Positions 16,889 to 25,408 of a stretch of DNA of 34,799 nucleotides are shown here, one piece after another (positions within the stretch are counted from its first letter, which is position 1; every line of letters starts with the position of its first letter). The notes below the pieces were generated by a model that was not told the DNA's origin, searched no databases, and saw only the letters and a program-made list of their open reading frames with translations. This DNA is from Flavobacterium psychrophilum. GTDB taxonomy: Bacteria > Bacteroidota > Bacteroidia > Flavobacteriales > Flavobacteriaceae. Where the stretch lies: NCBI GenBank assembly GCA_003243255.1, contig QFQM01000027.1:1-34799 (forward strand), written 5' to 3'. Position numbers and translations under genes: made by a program.

Positions 16889-19447
16889 ATGAAGTTATCG
16901 GAATACAATAAGAAGAGGGATTTTAAGAAAACTGCCGAGCCTAAAGGCAGGGTGAAGAAATCAGGAGAGGCATTGCATTTTGTTGTACAGAAACATGATG
17001 CTTCTCATCTTCATTTTGACTGGCGGCTTGAAATTGATGGTGTGCTGGTAAGTTGGGCTGTTCCAAAAGGCCCCAGTGCTGATCCTTCGGTGAAAAGACT
17101 TGCAATGCACGTTGAAGATCACCCGATGGATTACATTGATTTTGAAGGCACCATTCCGAAAGGCCAATATGGAGGAGGTACTGTGATGGTTTGGGATACC
17201 GGTAATTATATGGCTGAAGGCGCCGATACACTTTCCCAGAGTAAGAAGCTGATAAAGAAAATGCACGATGAGGGCAACATCAAAATAGTTATGCAAGGAA
17301 AGAAGCTTAAAGGCTCATATCATCTGGTACGGATGAGCGGTAAAAAGGAGGAATGGCTGCTTATGAAAGGTAAAGACGATTTTGCCAACAAGAAAAATTT
17401 TTACCAGCATTCCGTATTAACCGGTCGGACATTAAAGGAAATTGAAAAGGATAAAAGCTCTGATACCTGGGAAAGCAATAAGAAAGGAGCTAAAGCCAAT
17501 AGTGGCGATAAAAGCCACATTTTGACTGAAAACAATGAGGCAGAACTATCTTTTACTGCTGAAGATCTTGCCGAAGCGAAACGCTGGAAAACATTCCCCA
17601 AAGAATGGAAGCCACAGCTAGCGACGTTAACTGATGAAGCATTTGATGATAATAACTGGCTTTTTGAAAATAAATATGACGGCTACAGGGCTTTAATACA
17701 GATCAATGGAGGTGAAGTTAACCTGATGTCACGAAATGGGCTTTCATTCAATAAAAAGTATGAAACGCTTGTCACCTCTTTTGGTAATATTAAAGATGAT
17801 ATGATACTTGACGGTGAGATCGTAGTTGAAGATTCTAAAGGGAAAAGCCATTTTCAATGGCTACAGGACTATGAGGAAAGTCCCGATAAAGGGAAACTGA
17901 AATGCTATGTATTTGATATACTATATTTTAATGGTTATGACCTTACAGGATTAGCACTATTGCAAAGAAAAAAAATCCTAAAAGCTTTATTGCCTAAGGT
18001 AAATGATATAGTATACTCTAATCATACTCTTGGCAAAGGAGCACAGGCACTAAACAGCATTGCAAAGAAAGGTGGAGAAGGAGTTATTGCAAAGAAACTG
18101 GATTCGTCTTACCATGTAAACAAACGTTCTAAAGACTGGCTGAAAATAAAAGTAACCAAAGAACAGGAAATGGTTATTGGCGGTTATACCGAACCTAAAG
18201 GCACCCGTAACGGATTCGGTTCGTTGCTGATAGGTTATTACGATAATGGTAAATTAATCTATGCGGGTAAAGTAGGCACAGGATTTAATGAAACATCATT
18301 GGAAGAGATGCATAGCACATTAAAGAAGCTGGAAATAACTACCTGCCCGTTTTCTGAAAAGCCGAAAGAACCTAGTGTACATTGGGTTAAGCCTGACCTT
18401 GTAGCACAGATTAAATTTACTGAATGGACAGAGGGTGGAAGTATGCGGCATCCTGTATTTGTAGCTTTAAGAACTGATAAAAAAGCCAAGGAAGTAATAC
18501 GGGAGAAACCTCTGAAAAACACAAAAAATGCGGAACAACATAATGATGCTGGTATGAAGGATTTTAAATCGGATAAAGTAGAAATCACAAATCAGGATAA
18601 GATATTCTGGCCGAAAGAAGGCTACACTAAAGGCGATGTCATTGGCTATTATAATGTTATGGCTGAATATGTGCTTAAATACATAAAGGATAGGCCTCAG
18701 TCATTGCGACGTAATCCCGATGGTATTAAAAATGAAGGTTTTTTCCAGAAGGATATGACCGGAAAAGTGCCTAAATGGGTTAAGACAAGAAAACTTAAAT
18801 CATCTTCGGATGGAGAATCTATCGAGTATTTAATATGCAATGATAAAGAAACGCTTATATATATGGCTAATCTGGGATGCATTGAGATAAACCCATGGAG
18901 CAGCCGTATAGGAAGCATTAATAATCCGGATTACATTATTTTTGATCTTGATCCCAACAAAGCATCTTTGCAAAACCTTATTACCACAGCGAAGAAAGTA
19001 AAGGAAGTGCTGGATAAACTCAACATAAAAGGCTATCTGAAAACTTCAGGTGGGAAGGGGTTACATATTTTCATTCCTGTAAAACCCAATTATACTTATG
19101 AGTTAACCCGCGAGTTTTCACATTTAATAAGTCAGGCTGTTCATAAGGAATTGCCTGACATTACCAGTTTGGAGCGAATGCCTAAAAAGCGTATCGGTAA
19201 AGTTTACCTCGATTTCCTTCAGAACGGTAAAGGTAAAACCATGTCGTGTGCCTATTCTCTGCGTCCACGTGAAGGGGCTACCTGTAGCGCACCTCTTGAA
19301 TGGAGTGAACTTGATAAAAGTTTTGATATTAAAAATTATAACATCAAAACCTTACCCGAGCGTGTAAAGCAAAAAGGCGATTTGTGGGACGATTTTTTCA
19401 GCAATGCTATAGACCTGAAGAAAGTTATAACTTCTCTGCAAAAATGA
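16889..19447 (+). CDS. ligD: NHEJ DNA ligase LigD (phosphoesterase-ligase-polymerase)
   Basis: LigD repairs double-strand breaks with Ku by trimming, filling in and sealing ends. The 852 residues contain three domains in the order known from Pseudomonas, not that of mycobacteria. The 3'-phosphoesterase domain (about 1-180) keeps the metal and catalytic residues His36, His42, Asp44, Arg46, His78 and Tyr82. The ATP-dependent ligase domain (about 235-530) has AMP-acceptor Lys262 in ENKYDGYRA and a second motif, GEGVIAKKLD. The primase-type polymerase domain (about 555-850) has DYIIFDLDPN and SGGKGLHIFIPV. All three active sites look intact. A Lys/Ser-rich linker lies near residues 185-220. Confidence 0.98.
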   Translation: MKLSEYNKKRDFKKTAEPKGRVKKSGEALHFVVQKHDASHLHFDWRLEIDGVLVSWAVPKGPSADPSVKRLAMHVEDHPMDYIDFEGTIPKGQYGGGTVMVWDTGNYMAEGADTLSQSKKLIKKMHDEGNIKIVMQGKKLKGSYHLVRMSGKKEEWLLMKGKDDFANKKNFYQHSVLTGRTLKEIEKDKSSDTWESNKKGAKANSGDKSHILTENNEAELSFTAEDLAEAKRWKTFPKEWKPQLATLTDEAFDDNNWLFENKYDGYRALIQINGGEVNLMSRNGLSFNKKYETLVTSFGNIKDDMILDGEIVVEDSKGKSHFQWLQDYEESPDKGKLKCYVFDILYFNGYDLTGLALLQRKKILKALLPKVNDIVYSNHTLGKGAQALNSIAKKGGEGVIAKKLDSSYHVNKRSKDWLKIKVTKEQEMVIGGYTEPKGTRNGFGSLLIGYYDNGKLIYAGKVGTGFNETSLEEMHSTLKKLEITTCPFSEKPKEPSVHWVKPDLVAQIKFTEWTEGGSMRHPVFVALRTDKKAKEVIREKPLKNTKNAEQHNDAGMKDFKSDKVEITNQDKIFWPKEGYTKGDVIGYYNVMAEYVLKYIKDRPQSLRRNPDGIKNEGFFQKDMTGKVPKWVKTRKLKSSSDGESIEYLICNDKETLIYMANLGCIEINPWSSRIGSINNPDYIIFDLDPNKASLQNLITTAKKVKEVLDKLNIKGYLKTSGGKGLHIFIPVKPNYTYELTREFSHLISQAVHKELPDITSLERMPKKRIGKVYLDFLQNGKGKTMSCAYSLRPREGATCSAPLEWSELDKSFDIKNYNIKTLPERVKQKGDLWDDFFSNAIDLKKVITSLQK

Positions 19448-19515
19448 TTTATCACTTTTGTAACTATCTGAAAATCTTTATTTAAGAATATTTAAGTTAA
19501 ATTTTTTTATAAGGA

Positions 19516-19547
19516 TTGGTTTTGTAAAATCAAATATCCTAACTTTA
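19516..19547 (+). promoter_or_regulatory. Possible promoter of the hybrid kinase gene
   Basis: TTG at 19516-19518 is followed after 21 nt by TAACTTTA at 19540-19547, one base off the TAnnTTTG consensus, 22 nt before the ATG. The match is imperfect. Confidence 0.28.
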
Positions 19548-19569
19548 AGTTACAATAAGTTAAGATGTT

Positions 19570-22500
19570 ATGGGGCAAATACCAGACAGCGAACAGCAAA
19601 GGCTTAGAGCATTAAGAAAACACAACGTTTCTGATACGGTTTCGGGTGAAGCTTTTGATAACATTACAAAACTTGCAGCTATAGTGTGTAATACTCCTAT
19701 AGCAATACTCTCTTTTGTAGACGAAGACGAACTGAGTTTCAGGTCGGCAATCGGACTTAAGGACAATTCCGGTTCGCGTGAAGGATCCTTTTGTGAAACG
19801 GTTATTCATAAAGGCGAATTTTATGAAACCAATATTTCTCCTTCTACAGAACATCGCGGAAAACATTATCCGGTAGATGATGATACCTCAATTACTTTTT
19901 ACGCAGGCTATCCCCTGATAGATGCTAACGGATTTGCAATAGGCACTATCTGCGTACTTGATTACCAAAACAAACAGCTTTCGCAAACTCAAATAGAGGC
20001 TTTAAGTCTTTTGGCAAAAGAAGTGATGATTCTTATAAAAGCCAGATCGGAGCGCAAAGCACTGAGAACTTATCTCGACCTGTTCAACCTTTCCGACGAA
20101 ATGATGTGTATTGCAGGTGTTGATGGCTACTTTAAAAGCATTAATCCTGCATTTGAAAAAGTACTCGGATGGGACGAAAATCATCTTCTTACAATCTCCT
20201 TTCTGGAACTTGTGCATCCTGATGATGTTGAGGTTACACAAAGAGAAATCGAAAGTTTAAAGGAGGGGCGCAAAACAATCAATTTTGTGCACAGGTTCAT
20301 GACAATATCAGGAGAATATAAAACACTTCAATGGTCGGCCACACCGGAGCCTCAAGAGGGAAGGCTCTATGCGATAGCAAGGGATATAACGGAGGAAAGC
20401 CATAAAGACATGGAGTTGTCGCTGAGCGAGGAGCGTGCAAGAATCTTTTTTGAAAATTCCCAGGGTTTTATGTGTACGCATGACCTTAACGGCAAATTTA
20501 CTTCAGTTAATGAAGCCGGTGCAGCCATATTAGGCTATACAAAGGCTGAAATTCTTGGGATGGATCTTTTTAATATCGTTCCGCAACGCAGGCATGAGCT
20601 TGTAATAGAATATCTGAATGAAATAAAAAGGGAAGGAAGTTCTAAGGGGCAGATGGTTACACTCCACAAGAATGGAGACTATCATATATGGCAGTACAAT
20701 AATATACTGGAAAGAAACCTTACCGGTGAGCCTTATGTTATAGGTAATGCGATTGATGTTACGGAACGATACAAGCTGGAAGAAGATCTTCGCAGAACCA
20801 AAGAGACACTTGAGCAAACCAATCGTGTGGCAAGGGTAGGAGGCTGGGAACTCGACGTACAAAGGCAAAAATTAACCTGGACATCTATAACAAAAGAGAT
20901 TCATGAAATGCCGGCAGATTTTCAACCTACGCTGGTAGAGGCAATAAACTTTTACAAAGAAGGCCCAAGCAGGGACATAATAGGTGATGTGGTAGAGGAA
21001 GCATTTGCAAGCGGTAATGGATGGGATTTGGAACTACAGGTAGTAACCGGTAAAGGCAATGAGATATGGGTGAGGGTTATAGGAAATGCAGAAGGTGAGC
21101 CCGGGAATTACAAACGACTTTACGGTACATTCCAGGATATAACACAAATAGTAGAGCAAAGGGAAGCTCTGGTGCTTGCAATGCAAAAGGCTGAGAATGC
21201 CAACGTTGCAAAATCAGAATTTCTGGCGAATATGAGCCACGAAATACGGACTCCTCTGAATGGTGTTATTGGTTTTACGGATCTTGTCATGAAGACAAAA
21301 CTTAACGATACGCAGGAGCAGTATTTGTCGATCGTTAATCAGTCTGCTAATGCTTTGCTTAGTATTATCAATGATATACTCGACTTCTCTAAGATAGAGG
21401 CCGGAAAACTTGAACTGAACATAGAAAAGTGCGATGTTTATGAGCTTGCCAGTCAGGCGGCTGATATTATCAGTTATCAGGTTCAGAAAAAAGGCCTTGA
21501 AATGCTTCTGGATGTTTCGCCCGAATTGCCCCGTTTTATATATGCTGACAGTATCCGGCTAAAACAGGTATTGGTAAATCTTTTGGGTAATGCTTCTAAG
21601 TTTACCCAAAAAGGGGAAATTGAATTGAAGATCACTCCTGTAAAACTTAGTGAGAACGAAACTACCATCCGTTTTTCAGTACGTGATACGGGTATTGGGA
21701 TACCACCTGAAAAACAGTTTAAAATTTTTGAAGCATTTTCTCAGGAAGATACTTCAACTACCAAAAAATATGGAGGTACAGGGCTGGGTTTAACCATTTC
21801 AAATAAATTATTGGCCCTGATGGATAGTCAACTGGAACTGGAAAGCGCTCAGGGATCAGGCAGTACTTTTTATTTTGATGTTTCATTTGAGTCTGAAGAA
21901 GGTCAGCCAATAGTGTGGCAGGATATAGATGATGTAAAAGACGTTCTGATTGTTGATGATAATGAAAACAACAGGATAATACTGAATCAGATACTTGCAT
22001 TAAAAAACATAAACGTCACAGAGGCACGAAACGGTCTTGAAGCCCTACAATTGTTGGTAGGCGGAAATAAGTATGATGTTATCCTTATGGATTACCATAT
22101 GCCGGTTATGGACGGCCTGGAAACCATAAGAAAGATTCGCGAAAGCATTTATGCAACGGCAGTGCAACAACCTATAATATTGCTTCACAGCTCAGCAGAT
22201 GATGAAAAAATTATTGAAACCTGCCAGGAATTGCAGGTAAGCAATCATCTTGTTAAGCCGCTTAAGATAGATGATATTTACAAATCGCTTACAAGGCTTT
22301 CTCATGAGGAACAGGTAGTCATTAAGCCTGAACAGGTAGAACAGAATGTTACTCCTTCTAAAAGCCTTTCGATATTAATTGCAGAAGATAATCCGGTTAA
22401 TATGATGCTTGTTCGTTCTATTCTTAACAGGATAGTACCGGGTGCTGTTCTTATAGAAGTTGGTAATGGCCTGGAAGCAGTGGAATATTGCAAAAAGCAT

Positions 22501-22740
22501 AAGCCTGATCTTGTTTTAATGGACATCCAGATGCCTGAAATGAATGGGTGTGAAGCTACCGAAATCATAAGAAAACAAGACGAAAGGCAATCGGTTCCTA
22601 TTGTAGCATTAACCGCGGGTAATGTTCTTGGAGAAAAGGAAAAATGCCTGAATGCGGGTATGAATGATTTTGTTGTAAAGCCCATAAGGGAAGAAAATAT
22701 TGTTGAGATTCTTTCAAAGTGGCTGGAAAACAAAGATTAA
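19570..22740 (+). CDS. Hybrid sensor histidine kinase with GAF, three PAS and two receiver domains
   Basis: A 1056-residue cytoplasmic-looking sensor without obvious membrane segments. An N-terminal GAF domain (about 20-158) is followed by three PAS-type domains (about 165-280, 285-400 and 410-540). The dimerisation helix carries the phosphoacceptor His557 in NMSHEIRTPLNG; the ATPase domain shows LLGNASKF (N-box), DTGIGIPPE and GGTGLGL. Two receiver domains follow, with phosphoacceptor Asp841 (LMDYHMPVMDG) and Asp985 (LMDIQMPEMNG), both with the expected acidic pocket and lysine. No DNA-binding output domain or separate response regulator is adjacent, so the output is unknown. It lies 122 nt downstream of ligD and could share regulation with it, though separate transcription is likelier. 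Confidence 0.95.
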   Translation: MGQIPDSEQQRLRALRKHNVSDTVSGEAFDNITKLAAIVCNTPIAILSFVDEDELSFRSAIGLKDNSGSREGSFCETVIHKGEFYETNISPSTEHRGKHYPVDDDTSITFYAGYPLIDANGFAIGTICVLDYQNKQLSQTQIEALSLLAKEVMILIKARSERKALRTYLDLFNLSDEMMCIAGVDGYFKSINPAFEKVLGWDENHLLTISFLELVHPDDVEVTQREIESLKEGRKTINFVHRFMTISGEYKTLQWSATPEPQEGRLYAIARDITEESHKDMELSLSEERARIFFENSQGFMCTHDLNGKFTSVNEAGAAILGYTKAEILGMDLFNIVPQRRHELVIEYLNEIKREGSSKGQMVTLHKNGDYHIWQYNNILERNLTGEPYVIGNAIDVTERYKLEEDLRRTKETLEQTNRVARVGGWELDVQRQKLTWTSITKEIHEMPADFQPTLVEAINFYKEGPSRDIIGDVVEEAFASGNGWDLELQVVTGKGNEIWVRVIGNAEGEPGNYKRLYGTFQDITQIVEQREALVLAMQKAENANVAKSEFLANMSHEIRTPLNGVIGFTDLVMKTKLNDTQEQYLSIVNQSANALLSIINDILDFSKIEAGKLELNIEKCDVYELASQAADIISYQVQKKGLEMLLDVSPELPRFIYADSIRLKQVLVNLLGNASKFTQKGEIELKITPVKLSENETTIRFSVRDTGIGIPPEKQFKIFEAFSQEDTSTTKKYGGTGLGLTISNKLLALMDSQLELESAQGSGSTFYFDVSFESEEGQPIVWQDIDDVKDVLIVDDNENNRIILNQILALKNINVTEARNGLEALQLLVGGNKYDVILMDYHMPVMDGLETIRKIRESIYATAVQQPIILLHSSADDEKIIETCQELQVSNHLVKPLKIDDIYKSLTRLSHEEQVVIKPEQVEQNVTPSKSLSILIAEDNPVNMMLVRSILNRIVPGAVLIEVGNGLEAVEYCKKHKPDLVLMDIQMPEMNGCEATEIIRKQDERQSVPIVALTAGNVLGEKEKCLNAGMNDFVVKPIREENIVEILSKWLENKD

Positions 22741-22757
22741 TGTTTAAGTAAGTTGTC

Positions 22758-22789
22758 TTGAATGTAAATAGTATAATGTAACATCTTTG
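22758..22789 (+). promoter_or_regulatory. Possible promoter of the small lipoprotein gene
   Basis: TTG at 22758-22760, a 21-nt spacer, then CATCTTTG at 22782-22789, which differs from TAnnTTTG at one base. It lies 68 nt upstream of the lipoprotein start. Confidence 0.3.
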
Positions 22790-22857
22790 TGTTATATCAT
22801 AAAGTCATTTTCTCATTATTCTATTATATTTACTCCATCCAACTAAAACAAACCGCT

Positions 22858-23241
22858 ATGAAATTTTCTAAACTACTATGTATTGCAGTCTCATTTTTTG
22901 CATTGTGTTCGTGTCATTATGATACCACTGATGAAGCCATACATGTTCAGTACCGTGTTACGGTAGAAGATTCGATATTACATCAGGTAGATTACAGGAC
23001 CGCCGGTAACACAATTATCTCTATAGATTCATTAAAACATATGAAAATGTGGCATACTACCGAATTTGTAGATGAAGATTTTGACGCTCATTTAAAAGCC
23101 ACATTCGTTAATGACGGTAGTATTGACCAGCCTTACAAGCTTCATTGTTTTGTAGATGGGGAATTGGTTTCTTTAAAAGAAGGAACTATTTCGCCCTTAA
23201 CAGAAAGTATGGTTGAGATTAATTATTCCGTTGTGGATTAA
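22858..23241 (+). CDS. Small putative lipoprotein of unknown function
   Basis: A 127-residue protein that I do not recognise. The chosen ATG at 22858 gives a clear type II signal peptide: a charged MKFSK start, a hydrophobic core (LLCIAVSFFAL) and a lipobox LCSC with Cys19 as the likely lipidated residue, followed by HYDTTDEA. The open frame extends 23 codons further upstream, but that would bury the signal sequence. The mature part (about 108 residues) is beta-strand-like and contains alternating hydrophobic stretches, for example IHVQYRVTVED and LHCFVDGEL. It stands alone between the hybrid kinase and the convergent LytTR regulator. An envelope role is likely; nothing more specific can be said. 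Confidence 0.7.
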   Translation: MKFSKLLCIAVSFFALCSCHYDTTDEAIHVQYRVTVEDSILHQVDYRTAGNTIISIDSLKHMKMWHTTEFVDEDFDAHLKATFVNDGSIDQPYKLHCFVDGELVSLKEGTISPLTESMVEINYSVVD

Positions 23242-23246
23242 TGAAC

Positions 23247-23265
23247 GAAATACTTCAGTATTTTC
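23247..23265. terminator. Weak hairpin between convergent genes
   Basis: AAATAC and GTATTT form a 6-bp stem around a TTCA loop in the 35-nt gap between the lipoprotein gene and the convergent LytTR regulator gene; a few T residues follow on the plus strand. The stem is weak, so its role as a terminator is tentative. Confidence 0.3.
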
Positions 23266-23276
23266 TCATCTGATTC

Positions 23277-23999
23277 TTACTTATTCAGGGATTTTTTAGT
23301 GACAAATTCATTAAAAAAGAAATCTCTGTAAATATTCCCTATAGGTATTTCATTTTTGCCAATATACACTGTATTGTTGTCTACAGAATCAATTTGCTTT
23401 ATATTGATAATATATGATTTGCTTACACGCACAAACATATGCTTAGGAAGCTGGTCATGAATAGCCTTGATATTAAGTCCTGTAATTACTTTTTGGTTTT
23501 CGGTATGTATAACAACATAATCCTTTAAACCCTGAATGAAAAGTATGCTGTTAAAATGAACTTTGAACATTTTGCGATCTGCCCTGACAAAAATATAATC
23601 GTCGGCTATAGACTCAATATTATTATTTATATGACCGGCTTTTAGTAGTTTGATATAAGCTTCTGCTTTTTCAACTGCTTTTTGAAAACGTACCGGTTTT
23701 ACCGGTTTAATAAGATAATCAATAGCATCTACTTCGTAGCTGTCAGTTGCAAATTCAGAAAAAGCGGTCGTAAATATTACCAGGGTTTGTTTAGGTATGG
23801 TACGGGCAAATTCAATACCGTTTACTCCCGGCATTTGTATATCCAGAAATATTATATCTACGTTGTTATCTTCAAGAAAAACACCGGCAGCTTCAGGGCC
23901 ATTAAAAGAGCCTGTTAGCTGAAGTTGGTCAAATTGCTCAACCAGCATTTGTATGGCTTCTCTTGCAAGGGGCTCATCATCTATAATTATACAGGTCAT
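23277..23999 (-). CDS. LytTR-family response regulator
   Basis: A 240-residue two-domain regulator. The receiver domain (1-120) has the acidic pocket IIDDEP (Asp7, Asp8), phosphoacceptor Asp53 in IFLDIQMPGVNG and the lysine of DYLIKPVKP. The C-terminal LytTR DNA-binding domain (about 140-235) has YIFVRADRKMFKVHFNSILFIQGLKDYV and the MFVRVSKSYIINIKQID motif. It starts 3 nt downstream of the stop of a LytS-type kinase gene, forming a classic pair. LytTR proteins usually bind direct repeats about two helical turns apart, and the region upstream of this operon contains such repeats. The TonB receptor/DUF4249 genes across that region are the obvious candidate targets. Confidence 0.95.
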   Translation of the reverse strand: MTCIIIDDEPLAREAIQMLVEQFDQLQLTGSFNGPEAAGVFLEDNNVDIIFLDIQMPGVNGIEFARTIPKQTLVIFTTAFSEFATDSYEVDAIDYLIKPVKPVRFQKAVEKAEAYIKLLKAGHINNNIESIADDYIFVRADRKMFKVHFNSILFIQGLKDYVVIHTENQKVITGLNIKAIHDQLPKHMFVRVSKSYIINIKQIDSVDNNTVYIGKNEIPIGNIYRDFFFNEFVTKKSLNK

Positions 24000-24002
24000 C
24001 GA

Positions 24003-25049
24003 TTATAATTTAATAGTTAAAGAAACATTATAGGTTTCCTGTTCGTCTTCTATTTTCAGGGTATGCGATAATGGGAAAATAAGTTCCAGCCTTCGCTTAA
24101 TATTAGCCAGTCCAAGTCCGCCTGATTTTTTTACAGCTTTTATAACAGGTTTTGAATTAACGCATTTAAAATTAAGTTCATTATTGATTACTTCAAAAAA
24201 CAAATGCACATAAGACGGCCTGGATGCATCATTGTTGTGTTTGATGGCATTTTCGACGAATGAAATAAAAAGCAATGGAGGAATTTGCACTCCGTTAAGA
24301 TCACCTTGTTTTGATATTACAAAATCAAAATTGTCGCGTCTTACTTTTTCCAGATTCAGGAAATCTTCAAGGAAATGAATGTCTGATGTAAGCAGTACTT
24401 TTTCTCTTGAGCTGTCATAAAGCTGATAACGTAAAAGATCGCTTAGCTTTACCAATACCTCAGAGGCTTTTTCAGGATCTTTTTTGGTTAGCACATTTGC
24501 ATTATTGAGCATGTTGAAAAGAAAATGCGGATTGATCTGATTCTTCAGTTGCTCAAGTTCTGCAAGCGTCTTTGCCTGTTCGAGTTCGTGAATAAGCTGG
24601 GCATCAGATATCCATTGCTGAAAAAGTTTGACAGCAGCAGATGCAACTATAAGCACCAGAATAATAAACGAAAAGGTAAAGAAGTTGATACTATCTTCTT
24701 TAGAAGGGAGCAAATAAGGTTCAAGGTAATAATAGGTCGCTTTATATATCAGAGAAGATACAATCATGGCAGCAACAACAGAAAGGCCATAATTGAGGTA
24801 CTTTTTTCGGAACAAAAATTTCGGAACAAAAAAATACATATTGCCGTATGCCAGCAACAGTATCTGGAAGAAAAAGACTATGCGGCTGTAAGTTTCGAAA
24901 GGTTCATTGTATTCCGGTGGACTATAGTAGAGAACAATGATGCTAAATACTATAAGTATCAGATGCCTGTACAGCCTGTATTTTTTAGATATAATAAATT
25001 GAAGTACCCAATTGGTATCCATCTTTTGTGTATGTAAAGTTTCACTCAT
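24003..25049 (-). CDS. LytS-type sensor histidine kinase (His_kinase family)
   Basis: A 348-residue membrane kinase. Four hydrophobic segments occupy about residues 25-150, without a large extracytoplasmic domain. A short coiled-coil linker (ELEQAKTLAELEQLKNQ) leads to the phosphoacceptor His175 in the INPHFLFNMLNN motif of this family. The ATPase domain contains FVENAIKHN and the GLGLANIKRRL glycine motif. It is the first gene of a two-gene operon with the LytTR regulator. A TACATTTG element 22 nt upstream of the start fits a Bacteroidota -7 box. The signal is unknown; the membrane-embedded sensor suggests an envelope cue. Confidence 0.94.
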   Translation of the reverse strand: MSETLHTQKMDTNWVLQFIISKKYRLYRHLILIVFSIIVLYYSPPEYNEPFETYSRIVFFFQILLLAYGNMYFFVPKFLFRKKYLNYGLSVVAAMIVSSLIYKATYYYLEPYLLPSKEDSINFFTFSFIILVLIVASAAVKLFQQWISDAQLIHELEQAKTLAELEQLKNQINPHFLFNMLNNANVLTKKDPEKASEVLVKLSDLLRYQLYDSSREKVLLTSDIHFLEDFLNLEKVRRDNFDFVISKQGDLNGVQIPPLLFISFVENAIKHNNDASRPSYVHLFFEVINNELNFKCVNSKPVIKAVKKSGGLGLANIKRRLELIFPLSHTLKIEDEQETYNVSLTIKL

Positions 25050-25070
25050 AAATCAGTAATATAGATAGCG

Positions 25071-25078
25071 CAAATGTA
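25071..25078 (-). promoter_or_regulatory. -7 promoter element of the LytS/LytTR operon
   Basis: On the minus strand the sequence reads TACATTTG, an exact match to TAnnTTTG, 22 nt upstream of the kinase start. No clear TTG element lies at the usual distance upstream, which may mean the promoter needs an activator. Confidence 0.45.
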
Positions 25079-25340
25079 TTTCAATAATAAAGCAGGTAAC
25101 TTCATTTTATACCAAATTAAAATTCTTGTAGACCAAAACTACTATTGGCAGTATAAATTTAATCATTCTTATTAAGTGATGAGTGTCTTGAGCTGAGATC
25201 TCATCTAACCGACTCTCCTTATAAAATATGTTACCCTAAGCGCAGTATGGATAACAAACCAGCTGATACTGTAAACCTTTAAAAATATTTAGTAGTGGCA
25301 ATTCATATTTTAATATAGAAAATACTTCGTTTGGTCTATT

Positions 25341-25361
25341 TACGAAAATGAAGGTTTCGTA
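25341..25361. repeat. 7-bp inverted repeat upstream of the TonB receptor gene
   Basis: TACGAAA at 25341-25347 and TTTCGTA at 25355-25361 are perfect inverted copies separated by 7 nt, ending 47 nt upstream of the receptor start. It could be a dimeric regulator site or a hairpin in the 5' untranslated RNA. Confidence 0.5.
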
Positions 25362-25408
25362 AAAAATTAGTTTAGCTCCGGATTTAATTATTAACCAAAT
25401 TCTTAAAA

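Larger units (their letters stand above)
25050..25408. promoter_or_regulatory. Divergent control region between the LytS/LytTR operon and the TonB receptor operon
   Basis: A 359-nt AT-rich stretch without a credible gene. It contains four copies of ACCAAA: 25111-25116 and 25132-25137 on the plus strand (21 bp apart start to start), 25394-25399 on the plus strand, and inverted (TTTGGT) at 25330-25335. An inverted repeat, TACGAAA-7 nt-TTTCGTA, lies at 25341-25361, and a perfect 10-bp palindrome TGAGATCTCA at 25194-25203. The two-turn spacing of the first pair resembles LytTR binding sites. The assignment is inferred from position and pattern. Confidence 0.45.

Noticed and set aside
25247..25282. 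Eleven-codon open frame in the control region upstream of the TonB receptor
   Set aside because: No ribosome binding site, no recognisable sequence and no surrounding attenuator-like hairpins.
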